Positions 41,177-50,661 of a stretch of 64,000 nucleotides of DNA are shown in pieces. Made by a program: the position numbers and the translations under genes. Source of the stretch: JAWKTT01 sp041398965 (lineage in GTDB: Bacteria; Planctomycetota; Planctomycetia; Planctomycetales; Planctomycetaceae); NCBI GenBank assembly GCA_041398965.1, contig JAWKTT010000012.1:84634-148633 (forward strand), read 5' to 3'. The stretch's first letter is position 1. Each line of letters opens with the position of its first letter. The notes under the pieces are model-generated. The model made no database searches. It had not been told where the DNA came from and was given only the letters and a program-made list of their open reading frames with translations.

Positions 41177-42880
41177 TTACTGTGCCATCAGGAATATCTG
41201 AACTAAAATCGCTGCCATGAGGGTGTAGTAGGTGAAGGGGATGAGTGTTTTTCGGATGATGGTTCCTTCTTGGTCTTGAAGGCCGACGACGGCGGAGGCG
41301 GCGACGACGTTGTGGACGCAGATCATGTTGCCGGCTGCTCCGCCGACCGCTTGCAGGGCGACGATCCAGCGGGGGTCGGCTCCGATCTTCTCGCCCACTT
41401 CATACTGCACCTGTGAAAACATCATGTTGCTGACGGTGTTACTCCCGGCGATCGCGGCTCCGAAGCCCCCCATCATTGGGGAGAACAATGGCCAGAAGTT
41501 CCCGGCGAGATGAGCTGCCGTCGCGGCGACTTCGGAGGGCATTGCCAGCAGACCGGCTGATCCGCCGTTGCTCTCGCGAAAGACTTGCACCATCGGGACC
41601 GCGAACAGCAGAGGGATTGACGCGGAGACGAGCGTCGACAGAGAACTCTTCCAGGCCGACACGTACGATCGCCACGACATGCGATGCATCACGAAGACAG
41701 CGAGGGTCACGAGGAGAAACACGTTCGCAGGGAGCAGGAGGAGCTTTTCATTCAGACTCACCGTACTGCCGCTGCCTGATGCTATGTCTGACGGAGTGAA
41801 CAGAGTCAGCTTCCATTGCACCGACTCGATCCAGCCGCTCACCGGGAGTTGCTTCAATCGGGTGAGGACCAACAGTAGGGCCACCAGTCCATAGGGGACC
41901 CAGGCCAGAGTGGTGGAAAGTGGTCGATCGGCAACCGAGTGAGTGGGAGGGATGTTGGAAGATGTGGGGCTCGTCGGGTCGGCGAGTCGTGGTGCTTCTG
42001 GGAGTTGCAATCTGCCGAGCCAGTCGAGCGGCCACTGCGACTGCGGGGCGAAGTCCCAAGGGGGTCCCTTCGGGATCAACCAACCGGCTCGGGCGACAGG
42101 GAGCACGACGATCAGGCCGATGAGTCCGCCGAGCAGTGAGGGGAATTCGGGTCCGAGAAATCGGGCGACTAAGACGGACGGAATCGTGAAGGCGACTGCC
42201 GCGAACAGGGCGAATCTCCAGACGGCTAACCCCTCTCGCAAGCTCCGGTTCTCTCCGAAGAAACGAGTCAACATCCCGGACACGAAGAGTGGGATGAGGG
42301 TGCCGATGAGTCCGTGTATCATCGCCACACGTAGGCCGATGTCTCGCAAGATCGGGTCGGCTGCGTCCACGTTGAGACCAGTCCTTACGCCGACAAGAAT
42401 CGGTGTGCCGACGGCACCGAAGGAGACCGCGGTACTTTGGATGATCATTCCGACCATTACCGCGGCGAGTGCGGGAAAGCCGAGACCCACGAGCAAGGGG
42501 ACCGCGACGGCAGCCGGGGTTCCGAAGCCGGAGGCACCTTCGATGAACGATCCGAACAGCCAGCCGACAAGGATTGCCTGCACACGTCGATCGGGAGAGA
42601 CGCGGGTGAACGATTGACGAATGGCTGCCAGTCCGCCACTCCGTTCGAGGACCCCCAAGAGCAGGATCGCGCCGAACACGATGTAGAGCAGTTGCACCGC
42701 GATTACAACCCCCTTTACGGTCGCGGCAGCTACTTGACCGCCGGGGAGTCCCCAGTGTGTCAACGCCGTTCCTGCCGCCGCGAGATAGGCCAAAGGCATC
42801 ACCCACCGAGCCGGCCATCGCAAGCCGACGAGCAACACGGCCACAACCAAAATCGGCGACAACGCCAACATCACAGACAT
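41177..42880 (-). CDS. L-lactate permease family transporter (LctP)
   Basis: 567 residues from ATG 42880 (GGGAG, spacing about 9). About 13 hydrophobic helices. Family signature WLFGSFIEGASGFGTPAAVA (near 108-128), IQSTAVSFGAVGTPILVG, and near the end GGFGAAIAGSNTVSNMMFSQ then VALQAVGGAAGNMICVHNVV. A variable cytoplasmic insert about 292-320 is Pro/Ser/Thr-rich. Family members import lactate or glycolate with protons. Downstream of and co-oriented with the GH88/105-like gene (63 bp apart), so they may share a transcript. Confidence 0.9.
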   Translation of the reverse strand: MSVMLALSPILVVAVLLVGLRWPARWVMPLAYLAAAGTALTHWGLPGGQVAAATVKGVVIAVQLLYIVFGAILLLGVLERSGGLAAIRQSFTRVSPDRRVQAILVGWLFGSFIEGASGFGTPAAVAVPLLVGLGFPALAAVMVGMIIQSTAVSFGAVGTPILVGVRTGLNVDAADPILRDIGLRVAMIHGLIGTLIPLFVSGMLTRFFGENRSLREGLAVWRFALFAAVAFTIPSVLVARFLGPEFPSLLGGLIGLIVVLPVARAGWLIPKGPPWDFAPQSQWPLDWLGRLQLPEAPRLADPTSPTSSNIPPTHSVADRPLSTTLAWVPYGLVALLLVLTRLKQLPVSGWIESVQWKLTLFTPSDIASGSGSTVSLNEKLLLLPANVFLLVTLAVFVMHRMSWRSYVSAWKSSLSTLVSASIPLLFAVPMVQVFRESNGGSAGLLAMPSEVAATAAHLAGNFWPLFSPMMGGFGAAIAGSNTVSNMMFSQVQYEVGEKIGADPRWIVALQAVGGAAGNMICVHNVVAASAVVGLQDQEGTIIRKTLIPFTYYTLMAAILVQIFLMAQ

Positions 42881-42943
42881 GCTCTCTCCCAGTTGATGAG
42901 GTGGTCCGAGTCACAAAGCCTAACTTTGGATGCGATCGTCGCG

Positions 42944-44233
42944 TTAGTGTTTGCGTGATGCGAGTTCGACGGCGAACATCAGGGCCATTGCTCCGCCTCG
43001 TTCGTCTTTCTCGAAGAGCGAGGGGCGTTGCAGATAGTCTTCAAGGGTCTTCTGTTTCCCAGTGCCGGTGCAGACGCCGAATAGGACTCCTTCGTCGGAG
43101 ATGCGCTGATTGACTCCTTGCCAGGCACGGTCGATGGCGGGTTGGAAAGTCTTCGCATCGAGCCACCCACGCTCGACACCGCGGGTCATGGCGAAGCCGA
43201 TCATGCAGGTGGCGGTCATCTCGCGGTATGACTCGGGATGATCGATCACTTGTCGCCACATTCCGGATGCGTCTTGATGAGGAAGCAGTGCCCGCATGTG
43301 AGCCTCGAATTGCTTGATGAACTTCGCCCGCAATCGAGCTGCTGTTTCGACAAGTTGTGGCGGCGACTGATGTGGGTTGGTATTGGTCTTCGCTGCATTG
43401 ATGATGCCGTCGAGGTCGGTAAGGCAGAGAGCCATCCCAAGGGCCGGGAAGCCGTTGCCGCGACCCCAGGGGGCCTCGCACAATGGAGAGTGCCGGTAGA
43501 GGTGATCTTCTCGCCAGCATTTGGACTGCATGAAGGTCATGTGCCGTTCGACCATGTCGAGATACCGCACTTCGCCGGTGAGTCGAGCCGCTGCGGTAAG
43601 GATGGGGCCTCCCATGAAGAGGGCGTCGCTCATCTCGTTGTGTGATGGCATCGCTTCGCGGGGGGAGCCATCGGGATGAAAGGCCCAATGAGCCGCCGCG
43701 ACAACTTGCTGCACGGCCCGAGGGTCGACAGGGATTTCCGATTGTCCCTGTTGAGTGTTTGCATCGATGGCGACGGGAGAGGTGAGGTCTTCGGCAAACA
43801 CGAGGTGACCGGCAATGATGCTGCCGTTGGGGCTTTCACCTTGGGAGGTTTTTGTGCCGTCGAGATAGGGGGTGAGCAAGGCCCGAGCGGCGTCGAACTC
43901 GGTCGCGTTGCCATCGAGTCGAGCGAGCCGCATCCGGGCGATGACGGCTAATGCTGGTTGATACATAACCGATTTGAGCTGCCTGCCGAACGGCTTCGTC
44001 AGGAGATTCGCGACTTCGTGGGGCGAGCGGTTCAAGCGTCGTTCCCGCTCGGCAGGGGAAATCGGAACCTCTCCGGTCGCCGTCTGTTGTGCTGCGACTG
44101 GCTCTACGCCGCGAACTGTCAGAACCGCTAAGTTACTAAGACTTAATGTGACCAGAGTTACGATCACCAGACTCACCCTGAATACACCGCGCTGCTTCAA
44201 AGAGACCGCAACAAGAACGTCAACGAGAACCAT
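42944..44233 (-). CDS. GH88/GH105-type unsaturated glucuronyl/rhamnogalacturonyl hydrolase, exported
   Basis: 429 residues from ATG 44233, preferred over 44236 and GTG 44239 since GAGG lies 5 nt before it. A hydrophobic N terminus (FRVSLVIVTLVTLSLSNLAVL) is a signal peptide. The (alpha/alpha)6 barrel motifs are SHNEMSDALFMGGPILTAAA (with the catalytic Asp of the DxLFMG type), RHSPLCEAPWGRGNGFPALG and MWRQVIDHPESYREMTATCM then IGFAMTRGVERGWL, as in GH105/GH88 proteins. Likely removes 4,5-unsaturated uronate residues from oligosaccharides made by polysaccharide lyases, consistent with planctomycete life on algal or plant polymers. Next to the lactate-permease-type gene. Confidence 0.85.
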   Translation of the reverse strand: MVLVDVLVAVSLKQRGVFRVSLVIVTLVTLSLSNLAVLTVRGVEPVAAQQTATGEVPISPAERERRLNRSPHEVANLLTKPFGRQLKSVMYQPALAVIARMRLARLDGNATEFDAARALLTPYLDGTKTSQGESPNGSIIAGHLVFAEDLTSPVAIDANTQQGQSEIPVDPRAVQQVVAAAHWAFHPDGSPREAMPSHNEMSDALFMGGPILTAAARLTGEVRYLDMVERHMTFMQSKCWREDHLYRHSPLCEAPWGRGNGFPALGMALCLTDLDGIINAAKTNTNPHQSPPQLVETAARLRAKFIKQFEAHMRALLPHQDASGMWRQVIDHPESYREMTATCMIGFAMTRGVERGWLDAKTFQPAIDRAWQGVNQRISDEGVLFGVCTGTGKQKTLEDYLQRPSLFEKDERGGAMALMFAVELASRKH

Positions 44234-44239
44234 CATCAC

Positions 44240-44510
44240 CTCAGTCAGAAATAGGGGATCGTCCTAAGACATATTCCAGAATGAATACACCACAGTTCAG
44301 TAGAGGCTCAGGAAGAATAGGGATCCACGGATTAAGGACGGATCGAGGACGAATTGAAACGGATTCGGTCTTTGTTCCACTGAGGCCTCTTCCTTAAATG
44401 CGTGAGTATCCGTAACAATCCGTGGCTACCTGACTGACCTAAAGTTATACCATCGCCGACAGGAAGCCCCTAAGCTCTCCCCCCTGAATCCTAACTCCTC
44501 CCCCCAACAT
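44240..44510. other. intergenic region with a spaced inverted repeat
   Basis: 271 bp. CCACGGATT near 44323 and AATCCGTGG near 44416 are inverted and about 85 bp apart, with ACGGAT- and GGAT-type fragments between. No gene seen. Confidence 0.4.
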
Positions 44511-45581
44511 TCACCCCCTCGATAGCACCGCAGCAATCTGACTGGTCGTGACCGGTTGAATGAGTCCCTTCTCGGTGATAAGGGCCGTGATGAGGGTGGC
44601 AGGGGTGACATCGAAGGCGGGGCTGTAGACATGAACGCCGTGGGGTGCGGTGCGGCGACCGAAGCCTTCGGTCACCTCCTCGGCTGACCGTTCTTCAATC
44701 GGGATCTCGCGCCCCGAGGCGAGTGACAGGTCGAAGGTGCTGGACGGAGCGGCGACATAGAACGGGATGTTGTGGGCCTTCGCCAATTGGGCGACGGAGT
44801 AGGTCCCGATCTTGTTGGCGGCATCCCCGTTCGCCGCGATGCGGTCTGCCCCGGTGACAACCGCCTGAATCTTCCCTTCCTGCATCACCCAACCGGCCAT
44901 CGAGTCGCAGATGAGCGTGGTCTTGATGCCACGCTGCATCAGTTCCCATGTGGTGAGTCGTGCCCCCTGTAAGAGGGGTCGGGTTTCATCAGCATAGACA
45001 TGAAGTCGTTTTCCCTGACGGGCTGCGGCAAAGAAGACTGAGAGGGCAGTCCCATCCCCTGCCGTCGCGAGTCCCCCCGCGTTGCAGTGTGTCAGGACTC
45101 CCATTCCGTCTTGCATTAACGTCGACCCGTGCTGACCGATGGCCAAGCACATCGCCTGATCTTCCGCTTCGATACTGCGGGCCTCTGTGAGTAATTGGTC
45201 AAGAAGGGCAGGGGAGTCCAAGGTAGTCAGTTCCCTAGCCTTGCGGGTCATGCGGTCGATGGCCCAGAAGAGGTTGACCGCAGTCGGGCGACTGGTTGCG
45301 AGATACTGACCGACTCGGTTCAGTTCGACAAGGAACTCGTCGCGGGAACGATCTCGATGGGATTGCACGCCGATCACGATGCCATAGGCCGCAGCGACAC
45401 CAATCGCCGGTGCCCCTCGGACCGACAGTCGCTGAATGGCCTGCCAGACTTCCTCGATTGATCGGCAATGGAGCAGCACCGTTTCGAGGGGCAAACGGGT
45501 CTGGTCGATCAACACCAGATGACCTTGTGCGCCACCCTCCCAACGAAGTGTGAACAGATGGTGTTCGGATGACGAGTCCAC
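44511..45581 (-). CDS. mtnA: methylthioribose-1-phosphate isomerase
   Basis: 356 residues from GTG 45581 (AGGGG 9 nt upstream), the usual MtnA length; the frame stays open to ATG 45668 with sequence not typical of the family. IFN2B/MtnA fold: LPLETVLLHCRSIEEVWQAI, LSVRGAPAIGVAAAYGI (about 55-70), PTAVNLFWAIDRM, GVLTHCNAGGLATAGDGTAL (catalytic Cys), ADETRPLLQGARLTTWEL and VVTGADRIAANGDAANKIGT with the catalytic Asp. Interconverts 5-methylthioribose-1-phosphate and the ribulose isomer in methionine salvage. No other salvage gene is adjacent. Confidence 0.95.
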   Translation of the reverse strand: MDSSSEHHLFTLRWEGGAQGHLVLIDQTRLPLETVLLHCRSIEEVWQAIQRLSVRGAPAIGVAAAYGIVIGVQSHRDRSRDEFLVELNRVGQYLATSRPTAVNLFWAIDRMTRKARELTTLDSPALLDQLLTEARSIEAEDQAMCLAIGQHGSTLMQDGMGVLTHCNAGGLATAGDGTALSVFFAAARQGKRLHVYADETRPLLQGARLTTWELMQRGIKTTLICDSMAGWVMQEGKIQAVVTGADRIAANGDAANKIGTYSVAQLAKAHNIPFYVAAPSSTFDLSLASGREIPIEERSAEEVTEGFGRRTAPHGVHVYSPAFDVTPATLITALITEKGLIQPVTTSQIAAVLSRG

Positions 45582-45797
45582 GATGTTGTGCCCCTGTTGA
45601 CGACTGACGCCAGATGTCGTTGTCGTGAAAGAAATTGAAAAGATTTGATTGAGACATACAGTGAGCATGCTATAACGCCCCCTTCAGTTGATGTGCTCGT
45701 CATCAACACAGCGTCTATCAGGCGAAGTTGTGCAGTCTCCACATTGTGGAAACTCTTGATCGAAATTCCCATCCATCTCCCATCTCGGAGCCGAACT

Positions 45798-45968
45798 GTG
45801 CATGACCACGAGATCGAACTGTCTGTTGGAGAAACCTTCTGTTTGGGGGACTACGTCGTCACTGTCATGGAGATCGATGGCAACGAAGTCCATCTGAAAG
45901 TCGTTGAACGTGAAGGGGAGATGCTCGCCGGCGTGCATCGCGATTTCGTGCTGACTCTTCCCCGATAA
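45798..45968 (+). CDS. small protein with CsrA-like sequence pattern
   Basis: 56 residues from GTG 45798 with GGAG 7 nt upstream; the frame could also begin at ATG 45645. Sequence HEIELSVGETFCLGDYVVTV, then MEIDGNEVHLKVVEREGE and GVHRDFVLTLPR. The order strand - GExxxLGDxxVxVxxIxGxxVxL - VHR is reminiscent of CsrA (GExIxIGDxIxVxVLxIxGxxVxLGI, VHR). The starting MLxLxRK strand of CsrA is absent and the A-P-x turn is replaced by EREGE. It may be a divergent RNA-binding relative or an unrelated small beta protein. A true CsrA is present at 56344. Confidence 0.45.
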   Translation: MHDHEIELSVGETFCLGDYVVTVMEIDGNEVHLKVVEREGEMLAGVHRDFVLTLPR

Positions 45969-46282
45969 CAGACTTTCGCAGCACTTCGACAGCATTTCAA
46001 TGTCACGTTCGTAACGCTCCGCGAGTTCATCGCAGGAATCTCGATGAAGCATATCGTGACGTTATCACGTTGTGATGCAAGGGGTTCCGGGATGCCCCCT
46101 CCTTCGTCGGTCGTTCCGCCCGATCGACGTGGCGTTGGATCGAATTGTCCCTCAAGGGACCAACGCGGTCTTTCCATTGTCGACAGACGCGCCGATTGCA
46201 CCCGTGGGAAAGAGGGGGCATGGCCTCCAACCGCTTTCTGACTTCGGAGGGTCGAACGAATCGATGCGGCGACCAGGCCCTG
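45969..46282. other. convergent intergenic region, nothing recognised
   Basis: 314 bp between the small CsrA-like gene and the coiled-coil membrane protein. Open frames on both strands lack motifs. No clear terminator. Confidence 0.4.
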
Positions 46283-47614
46283 TCAGTCGGCTAATGGCGT
46301 CTGAGGGCGAGTCGCGACGGGAGTGCTCGCGTCTTGAGGCTCTAAGGCGACTGGCGTCGACGTCGGCTTCAGTCCTGAAACTCGTGTCGGTGACGATTCA
46401 GATGGTCGTGTTCGCCCGGAGGCAAAGAAGATGGCCCGGGGGGCTGCTGGAGTGGCGAAGAAGCGATGACCTTGTCGAGCAGAAGGGATGGGCAATGGAC
46501 CATCTGGAATGGGGGCCAACTGCTGTGCCATTGGGGTCTCAGGGCAACTGGCTGTCTCGGTCGCTGCGTCAACACCGGCGAGTCCACTCCCCACTGTGGA
46601 AGCGGGTGACGAATCGATTTGGTGTGTTGACAGGGCCAATTCGGTCGAGCCGACCTCTTCGGAGTTGAGATTGAAGGGGGCGGCATCGTTCATCGGCAGG
46701 GAAGAGGGGTCCAAAGTGCCGTCGACGGGGAGTGGAGTGGGAACAAGGGGCCCATGATTTAGAGCCAGTTCCTCCGGTGAACTTCCGGGACTGCAAGGTG
46801 GTTCGATTGTCCGAATCGTCGAGATTCCTTCGTTGAGCCGAGACGCAGAACGGTTGAATACTTGCGGAGATGTGATGGTTCTGGAGGCAGCTGTGATGGG
46901 GCTCCCTGGCGTGATCTCTCCCTCTTGTTCTTCATTGATCCCCGGCAGGCTGAAGAGGTCAAAATCGATCGAGGGATCGGGGAGTGAGGCTGCTGTGCAA
47001 GCGAGCCCTGGCGCTTCGACGGGTAGCTCTGCCATTTGCGACTGATATTCGATCGTTTGAGTGCGGACGGAGTCGAGCAGTCGTTGGAAACTCTCGACCT
47101 GTGTCAGCAGCAGTCGGTCGACCGCCTGTGTCACTTCGTCGACCGGGATGGCCAGTTTGCGCTGTTCATAGGGATGTAACTCGGCCAGGCAGTTTCGCTC
47201 GGTCGACTGGCAGAGTTCGATCTGTCGTTGCACCTGTTGTTCGAGCATCTCCGTTCGACGCAGTGTCGCTTCGACGCTGGCCCGATGCTCTCGATGTAGT
47301 CGCGAGACCTCAGCCTGATGTCGAGTTTCGAGACTTGCCAGTTGCCGCTCGGTCTGTTGCCCCGCGGCAACTTCCAACGCAAGTATGTCGTCGGAAAGTC
47401 CGCGAACCTCTCGCTGGAACTGGTCGACGACAAGTCGACTCTGTCGAGTGGCAATTCCGTAGCCGACGACAATACCAGCCACGAGAAACAGAAAACCAAT
47501 GACAGTCACGCGATTCAATTGCCCCCCGACCGCTTCGCGCACAGCCTGTTGAACCTGCTGGTCCCGCGCGACTCGTTTACTGCGTGATTTCTTTTCGGAA
47601 GCTACTTGACTCAT
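46283..47614 (-). CDS. membrane-anchored coiled-coil protein, unknown function
   Basis: 443 residues from ATG 47614 (in-frame ATG 47635 has no better site). Basic, Ser/Lys-rich N terminus (SEKKSRSKRVARDQQ), one TM helix at about 38-60 (VTVIGFLFLVAGIVVGYGIA), then coiled coil about 62-170 (QFQREVRGLSDDILALEVAA, SLETRHQAEVSRLHREHRAS, LRRTEMLEQQVQRQIELC). The C-terminal 240 residues are Pro/Ser/Thr/Glu-rich and disordered with no repeat. Inside-to-outside orientation is probably N-in. Might be a division or envelope scaffold; no assignment possible. Confidence 0.6.
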   Translation of the reverse strand: MSQVASEKKSRSKRVARDQQVQQAVREAVGGQLNRVTVIGFLFLVAGIVVGYGIATRQSRLVVDQFQREVRGLSDDILALEVAAGQQTERQLASLETRHQAEVSRLHREHRASVEATLRRTEMLEQQVQRQIELCQSTERNCLAELHPYEQRKLAIPVDEVTQAVDRLLLTQVESFQRLLDSVRTQTIEYQSQMAELPVEAPGLACTAASLPDPSIDFDLFSLPGINEEQEGEITPGSPITAASRTITSPQVFNRSASRLNEGISTIRTIEPPCSPGSSPEELALNHGPLVPTPLPVDGTLDPSSLPMNDAAPFNLNSEEVGSTELALSTHQIDSSPASTVGSGLAGVDAATETASCPETPMAQQLAPIPDGPLPIPSARQGHRFFATPAAPRAIFFASGRTRPSESSPTRVSGLKPTSTPVALEPQDASTPVATRPQTPLAD

Positions 47615-48021
47615 CGCTCGCCATCCCTGCACCAAACGTAGTGCCCTAGGTGTGCCCCGTTGACTTCAATGAAACTCCACCGCTCTCTCCGGTCCCCTAT
47701 AACGATATCGGGCGGACAATCTGTCCCCTTGAGCATCTCCGATGCGACGCTGACAATCAGATCGACCGCGCCACTTCATGCAACTTGCCTGACTTGACAG
47801 AGAGGACAGTCAACTGGGTGAATCAGGGTAAGTCGAAGGTCAGGTTGTCACACGGGGTTGGGGCGATGCGTTTTTCCGGCAACAGGGATGTTTCGATTCT
47901 ACAACGTGCTCAAGTTGGCAAAACAGGGCGAAGAAGAGCGGATGGCAGGTATTTACTGTTGATCTCCCTTGAGGTTACGTCAGAGAGCGACTTTTTCAAA
48001 AGAATCCTGTTGAGCCGAGGT
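47615..48021. other. divergent intergenic region, nothing recognised
   Basis: 407 bp between the coiled-coil gene and the next plus-strand gene. The plus frame is open from 47650 but the translated sequence before 48022 is not protein-like. Promoter region for both. Confidence 0.4.
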
Positions 48022-48693
48022 ATGAAGTTTGCGACGCTCTCTTCCATGATTACCATCGCCCACGACACCCTGCCTCGCACCCGTCTGACCTACGTCGCGT
48101 TTCGCATTGCGTTTTGCGAAACCCTCGAACGGATCGTTCTGGCGGATCAGTTCCAACTCGAACGGGACACCCCCTTTGGGTATCTGACAGAGGTTCCATT
48201 CCTCAGACAGGTCCCGCCGCAGGTTCAACTCGACCTACTGCTCGACACATGGTCGCGACATGTGGCGACGGAAGAAGTCCGGGCGACATTGGTGGACGAA
48301 AGCGTGGTCTATGCCGTCTGCGAGACGTCATCACGACTCGTAAAGAACGATGCCGTCGCAGTTCGCCGCTTCCTCCAAGGTGGTCCCTGCGAGGTCGAAC
48401 TCGATCTCTCGACGAAACTGGCTCGGTCGATTCTGTCAGTGCATCTGAATTTGAAGAACGATGGCAACTTCCTGTTGCTCAGTCAATTTCTGGATCTCCC
48501 TCCACGAGACGCCAAGCTGCTCAAAGCCGAGTTCGGACTCTCTGAAGCAGACTGCGAACCGATGTTTGAAGTCCTCGGACGTTGGCATGTTCTTCCTGAC
48601 ATTGCTGCTCGGGCCAAAGGGTTGTTGACGCCGCGCGAGATACTCGGCCTTGGTCGAGTCCTGCCGATGGCAACGATTCAGCCGACGGAGTAA
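48022..48693 (+). CDS. conserved-looking cytosolic protein, unknown function
   Basis: 223 residues if ATG 48022 (GAGG close by) is used; ATG 48046 is an alternative. Alpha-helical throughout: MITIAHDTLPRTRLTYVAFR, FCETLERIVLADQFQLERDT, FLRQVPPQVQLDLLLDTWSR, EEVRATLVDESVVYAVCETS, VRRFLQGGPCEVELDLSTKL, LLSQFLDLPPRDAKLLKAEF and a final WHVLPDIAARAKGLLTPREI. No signal peptide, no motif I can name. Ends 170 bp before a response regulator on the same strand, so they might be linked. Confidence 0.55.
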   Translation: MKFATLSSMITIAHDTLPRTRLTYVAFRIAFCETLERIVLADQFQLERDTPFGYLTEVPFLRQVPPQVQLDLLLDTWSRHVATEEVRATLVDESVVYAVCETSSRLVKNDAVAVRRFLQGGPCEVELDLSTKLARSILSVHLNLKNDGNFLLLSQFLDLPPRDAKLLKAEFGLSEADCEPMFEVLGRWHVLPDIAARAKGLLTPREILGLGRVLPMATIQPTE

Positions 48694-48863
48694 CTCGTTC
48701 ACCCGGCATGCTGCTTCAAAATGCAGCAGATATTTCTGTGAATTCAAGTCATCAGTCACTCCTGCCGATATTCTATGTCATAAAGTGACACAGGCCGGGT
48801 TATTGGATGATGAGGTTCGTTCGCTTTAGCGATATTGCCTCTCCTTATTCACATGGAGTCCAC

Positions 48864-49253
48864 ATGCCCCCCTTCGCGATCGTTTGCGATGACGAACCAC
48901 ACATTCGTTCTTCCGTCCGTTTCGCCCTTCAAAGGGCCGGATTTGACGTTGAAGTGTATGAAGATGGCGACCTCGCACTCCAAGCTATCACCCATCGCAA
49001 ACCCGATCTGCTTGTGACCGACAATCAGATGCCCCAGATGAGTGGCACCGAGTTGACGCAACGCCTCCGAGCCGACGCTTCGTTATCGGAAATTCCGATC
49101 ATCATGCTGACCGCCAAGACGTTTGAAGTGACCGAAGACGAATTGCGCCAAGTGGCCGGCGTCGATGCGGTCCTGTCCAAACCTTTCAGTCCACGCGAAC
49201 TCAAGTCCCTCGCCCAATTCCTCAGCAACTATCAACCAACCCCAAACGTTTAG
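48864..49253 (+). CDS. single-domain response regulator (receiver only)
   Basis: 129 residues from ATG 48864 (GGAG 5 nt upstream); the frame upstream of it is not protein-like. Receiver domain complete: acidic pair DD at 9-10 (AIVCDDEPHIRSS), phospho-acceptor Asp53 in LLVTDNQMPQMSG, Thr83 in IIMLTAKT, Lys106 in AVLSKPFSPRELKSL. No output domain: a CheY-like or stand-alone receiver that would act by protein-protein contact. No histidine kinase is adjacent. Confidence 0.93.
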   Translation: MPPFAIVCDDEPHIRSSVRFALQRAGFDVEVYEDGDLALQAITHRKPDLLVTDNQMPQMSGTELTQRLRADASLSEIPIIMLTAKTFEVTEDELRQVAGVDAVLSKPFSPRELKSLAQFLSNYQPTPNV

Positions 49254-49289
49254 GCGACGATCCGATCGCCGTATGGGGACACCGTCACG

Positions 49290-50423
49290 CTAAACCGTGA
49301 TTGCGAGATTGTCTCGGTGGACGACCGATCCATAGGGGAGATGTCCAAGAATCGTTTCGATTTCTTCGTTCCGTTTTCCAATGATCTCTCGCAAAGTTGC
49401 CGCATCGTAGTTGACCAGTCCGCGTGCAAATTCAAGTCCGTCTGGGTCGATGAGTGACACCAGTTCGCCATCCTGAAACGAACCTTCGATCTTCGTCACG
49501 CCGATTGCAAGCAGAGAACGTCCCCCTTCTCGCACAGCCCGAGTCGCTCCTGCATCGAGTCGCAAACGACCCTTCGGAGCGATCGTGAAGCCGATCCAGC
49601 GCTTCCACGCTGGGACAACTTCCGCGCTTGGAAGAAACAGCGTCCCGAGGTCTTCACCCTCGAGAAGTCGATCGAGCACACGGGGCAACGTCCCCCCAGC
49701 CACGACAACCGGTGCGCCGACAGCAGAAGCAATCCGGACGGCATCCAACTTGGACTGCATCCCCCCAGTGCCCCGCGAACTCTTGATGTTGAGTGCCAGC
49801 TTGAGTAGCGACTCTCGCCACTCGGGGACAATCGAAATGCGGTGACTATCCAGGTGTGTGGGGTCGCCATCATACAGGCCATCGACGATCGACAAGATCA
49901 CCAGCAGCGGGGCATCGACCAGATTGCTGACCATGGCGGCCAGCTTGTCATTATCGCCAAATTTAATCTCGTCGATGCTCACGGTGTCGTTTTCGTTAAC
50001 GACCGGGACCGCTCCAAGTTCGAATAATGTATGAATGGTGTTGCGGACGTTGAGGTATCGTCCACGATGCTTGAAGTCGTTGGCTGTCACCAAAATCTGA
50101 GCGGCATGAAAGTTGTGACGATTAAACGCTTCATCCCACACCCGAATCAAATGGGCCTGCCCGGCAGCGGCAGCAGCCTGAAGATGCGGCAAGTCGGTCG
50201 GACGTCCAGGCAGTCGGAGTCGACCAATCCCCGCCGCGACCGCTCCGCTCGACACGACGACCACCCGTCGCCCCCCGGCTCGAATTCGGCTAATCTGCTC
50301 GGCAAACTGGCCGATCCGTTCGGGGTCGAGAGTGTCGTCTGCCCGCGACAAAACGTTCGACCCCACTTTAACCACCACCGTGCGAGAGCGGGCAACAACG
50401 TCTTGGCGAGTATCCATAGTCAT
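49290..50423 (-). CDS. proB: glutamate 5-kinase
   Basis: 377 residues from ATG 50423 (second ATG at 50417). Amino-acid-kinase domain: TVVVKVGSNVLSRADDTLDP, RRVVVVSSGAVAAGIGRLRL, PHLQAAAAAGQAHLIRVWDE, TANDFKHRGRYLNVRNTI, VPVVNENDTVSIDEIKFGDN and SRGTGGMQSKLDAVRIA. A C-terminal PUA domain follows from about 282 (GRLRLDAGATRAVREGGRSL, FARGLVNYDAATLREIIGKR). First step of proline synthesis, glutamate to glutamyl-5-phosphate. proA is not beside it; ispD lies upstream on the same strand, 238 bp away. Confidence 0.96.
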   Translation of the reverse strand: MTMDTRQDVVARSRTVVVKVGSNVLSRADDTLDPERIGQFAEQISRIRAGGRRVVVVSSGAVAAGIGRLRLPGRPTDLPHLQAAAAAGQAHLIRVWDEAFNRHNFHAAQILVTANDFKHRGRYLNVRNTIHTLFELGAVPVVNENDTVSIDEIKFGDNDKLAAMVSNLVDAPLLVILSIVDGLYDGDPTHLDSHRISIVPEWRESLLKLALNIKSSRGTGGMQSKLDAVRIASAVGAPVVVAGGTLPRVLDRLLEGEDLGTLFLPSAEVVPAWKRWIGFTIAPKGRLRLDAGATRAVREGGRSLLAIGVTKIEGSFQDGELVSLIDPDGLEFARGLVNYDAATLREIIGKRNEEIETILGHLPYGSVVHRDNLAITV

Positions 50424-50661
50424 GATGCGAGGAGTGAGTGAACGTGTGATCGATAATGGGTGTTGTACCGCACCGACACCCCGACTTCGAGCCTTCTGAA
50501 CGTCGGAGACCAATGTCCGGTTGCTTTCCCCATACGCCACCTGCCCCCGCCATCGACGCCCCGCTTTAAGCAGGACCACCACGGGGGAGAGGGAGAGAGT
50601 GTTGCCAGGGAGATCACGAAACAACAGACAGGCTAATCCGTGGAACGGTCGCGTTGACAGA

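Noticed and set aside
41748..42914. 388-codon minus-strand frame rich in Arg, Thr and Ser inside the lactate permease gene
   Set aside because: Same-strand alternative frame of a convincing 567-residue permease; its composition is typical of a frame-shifted GC-rich gene.
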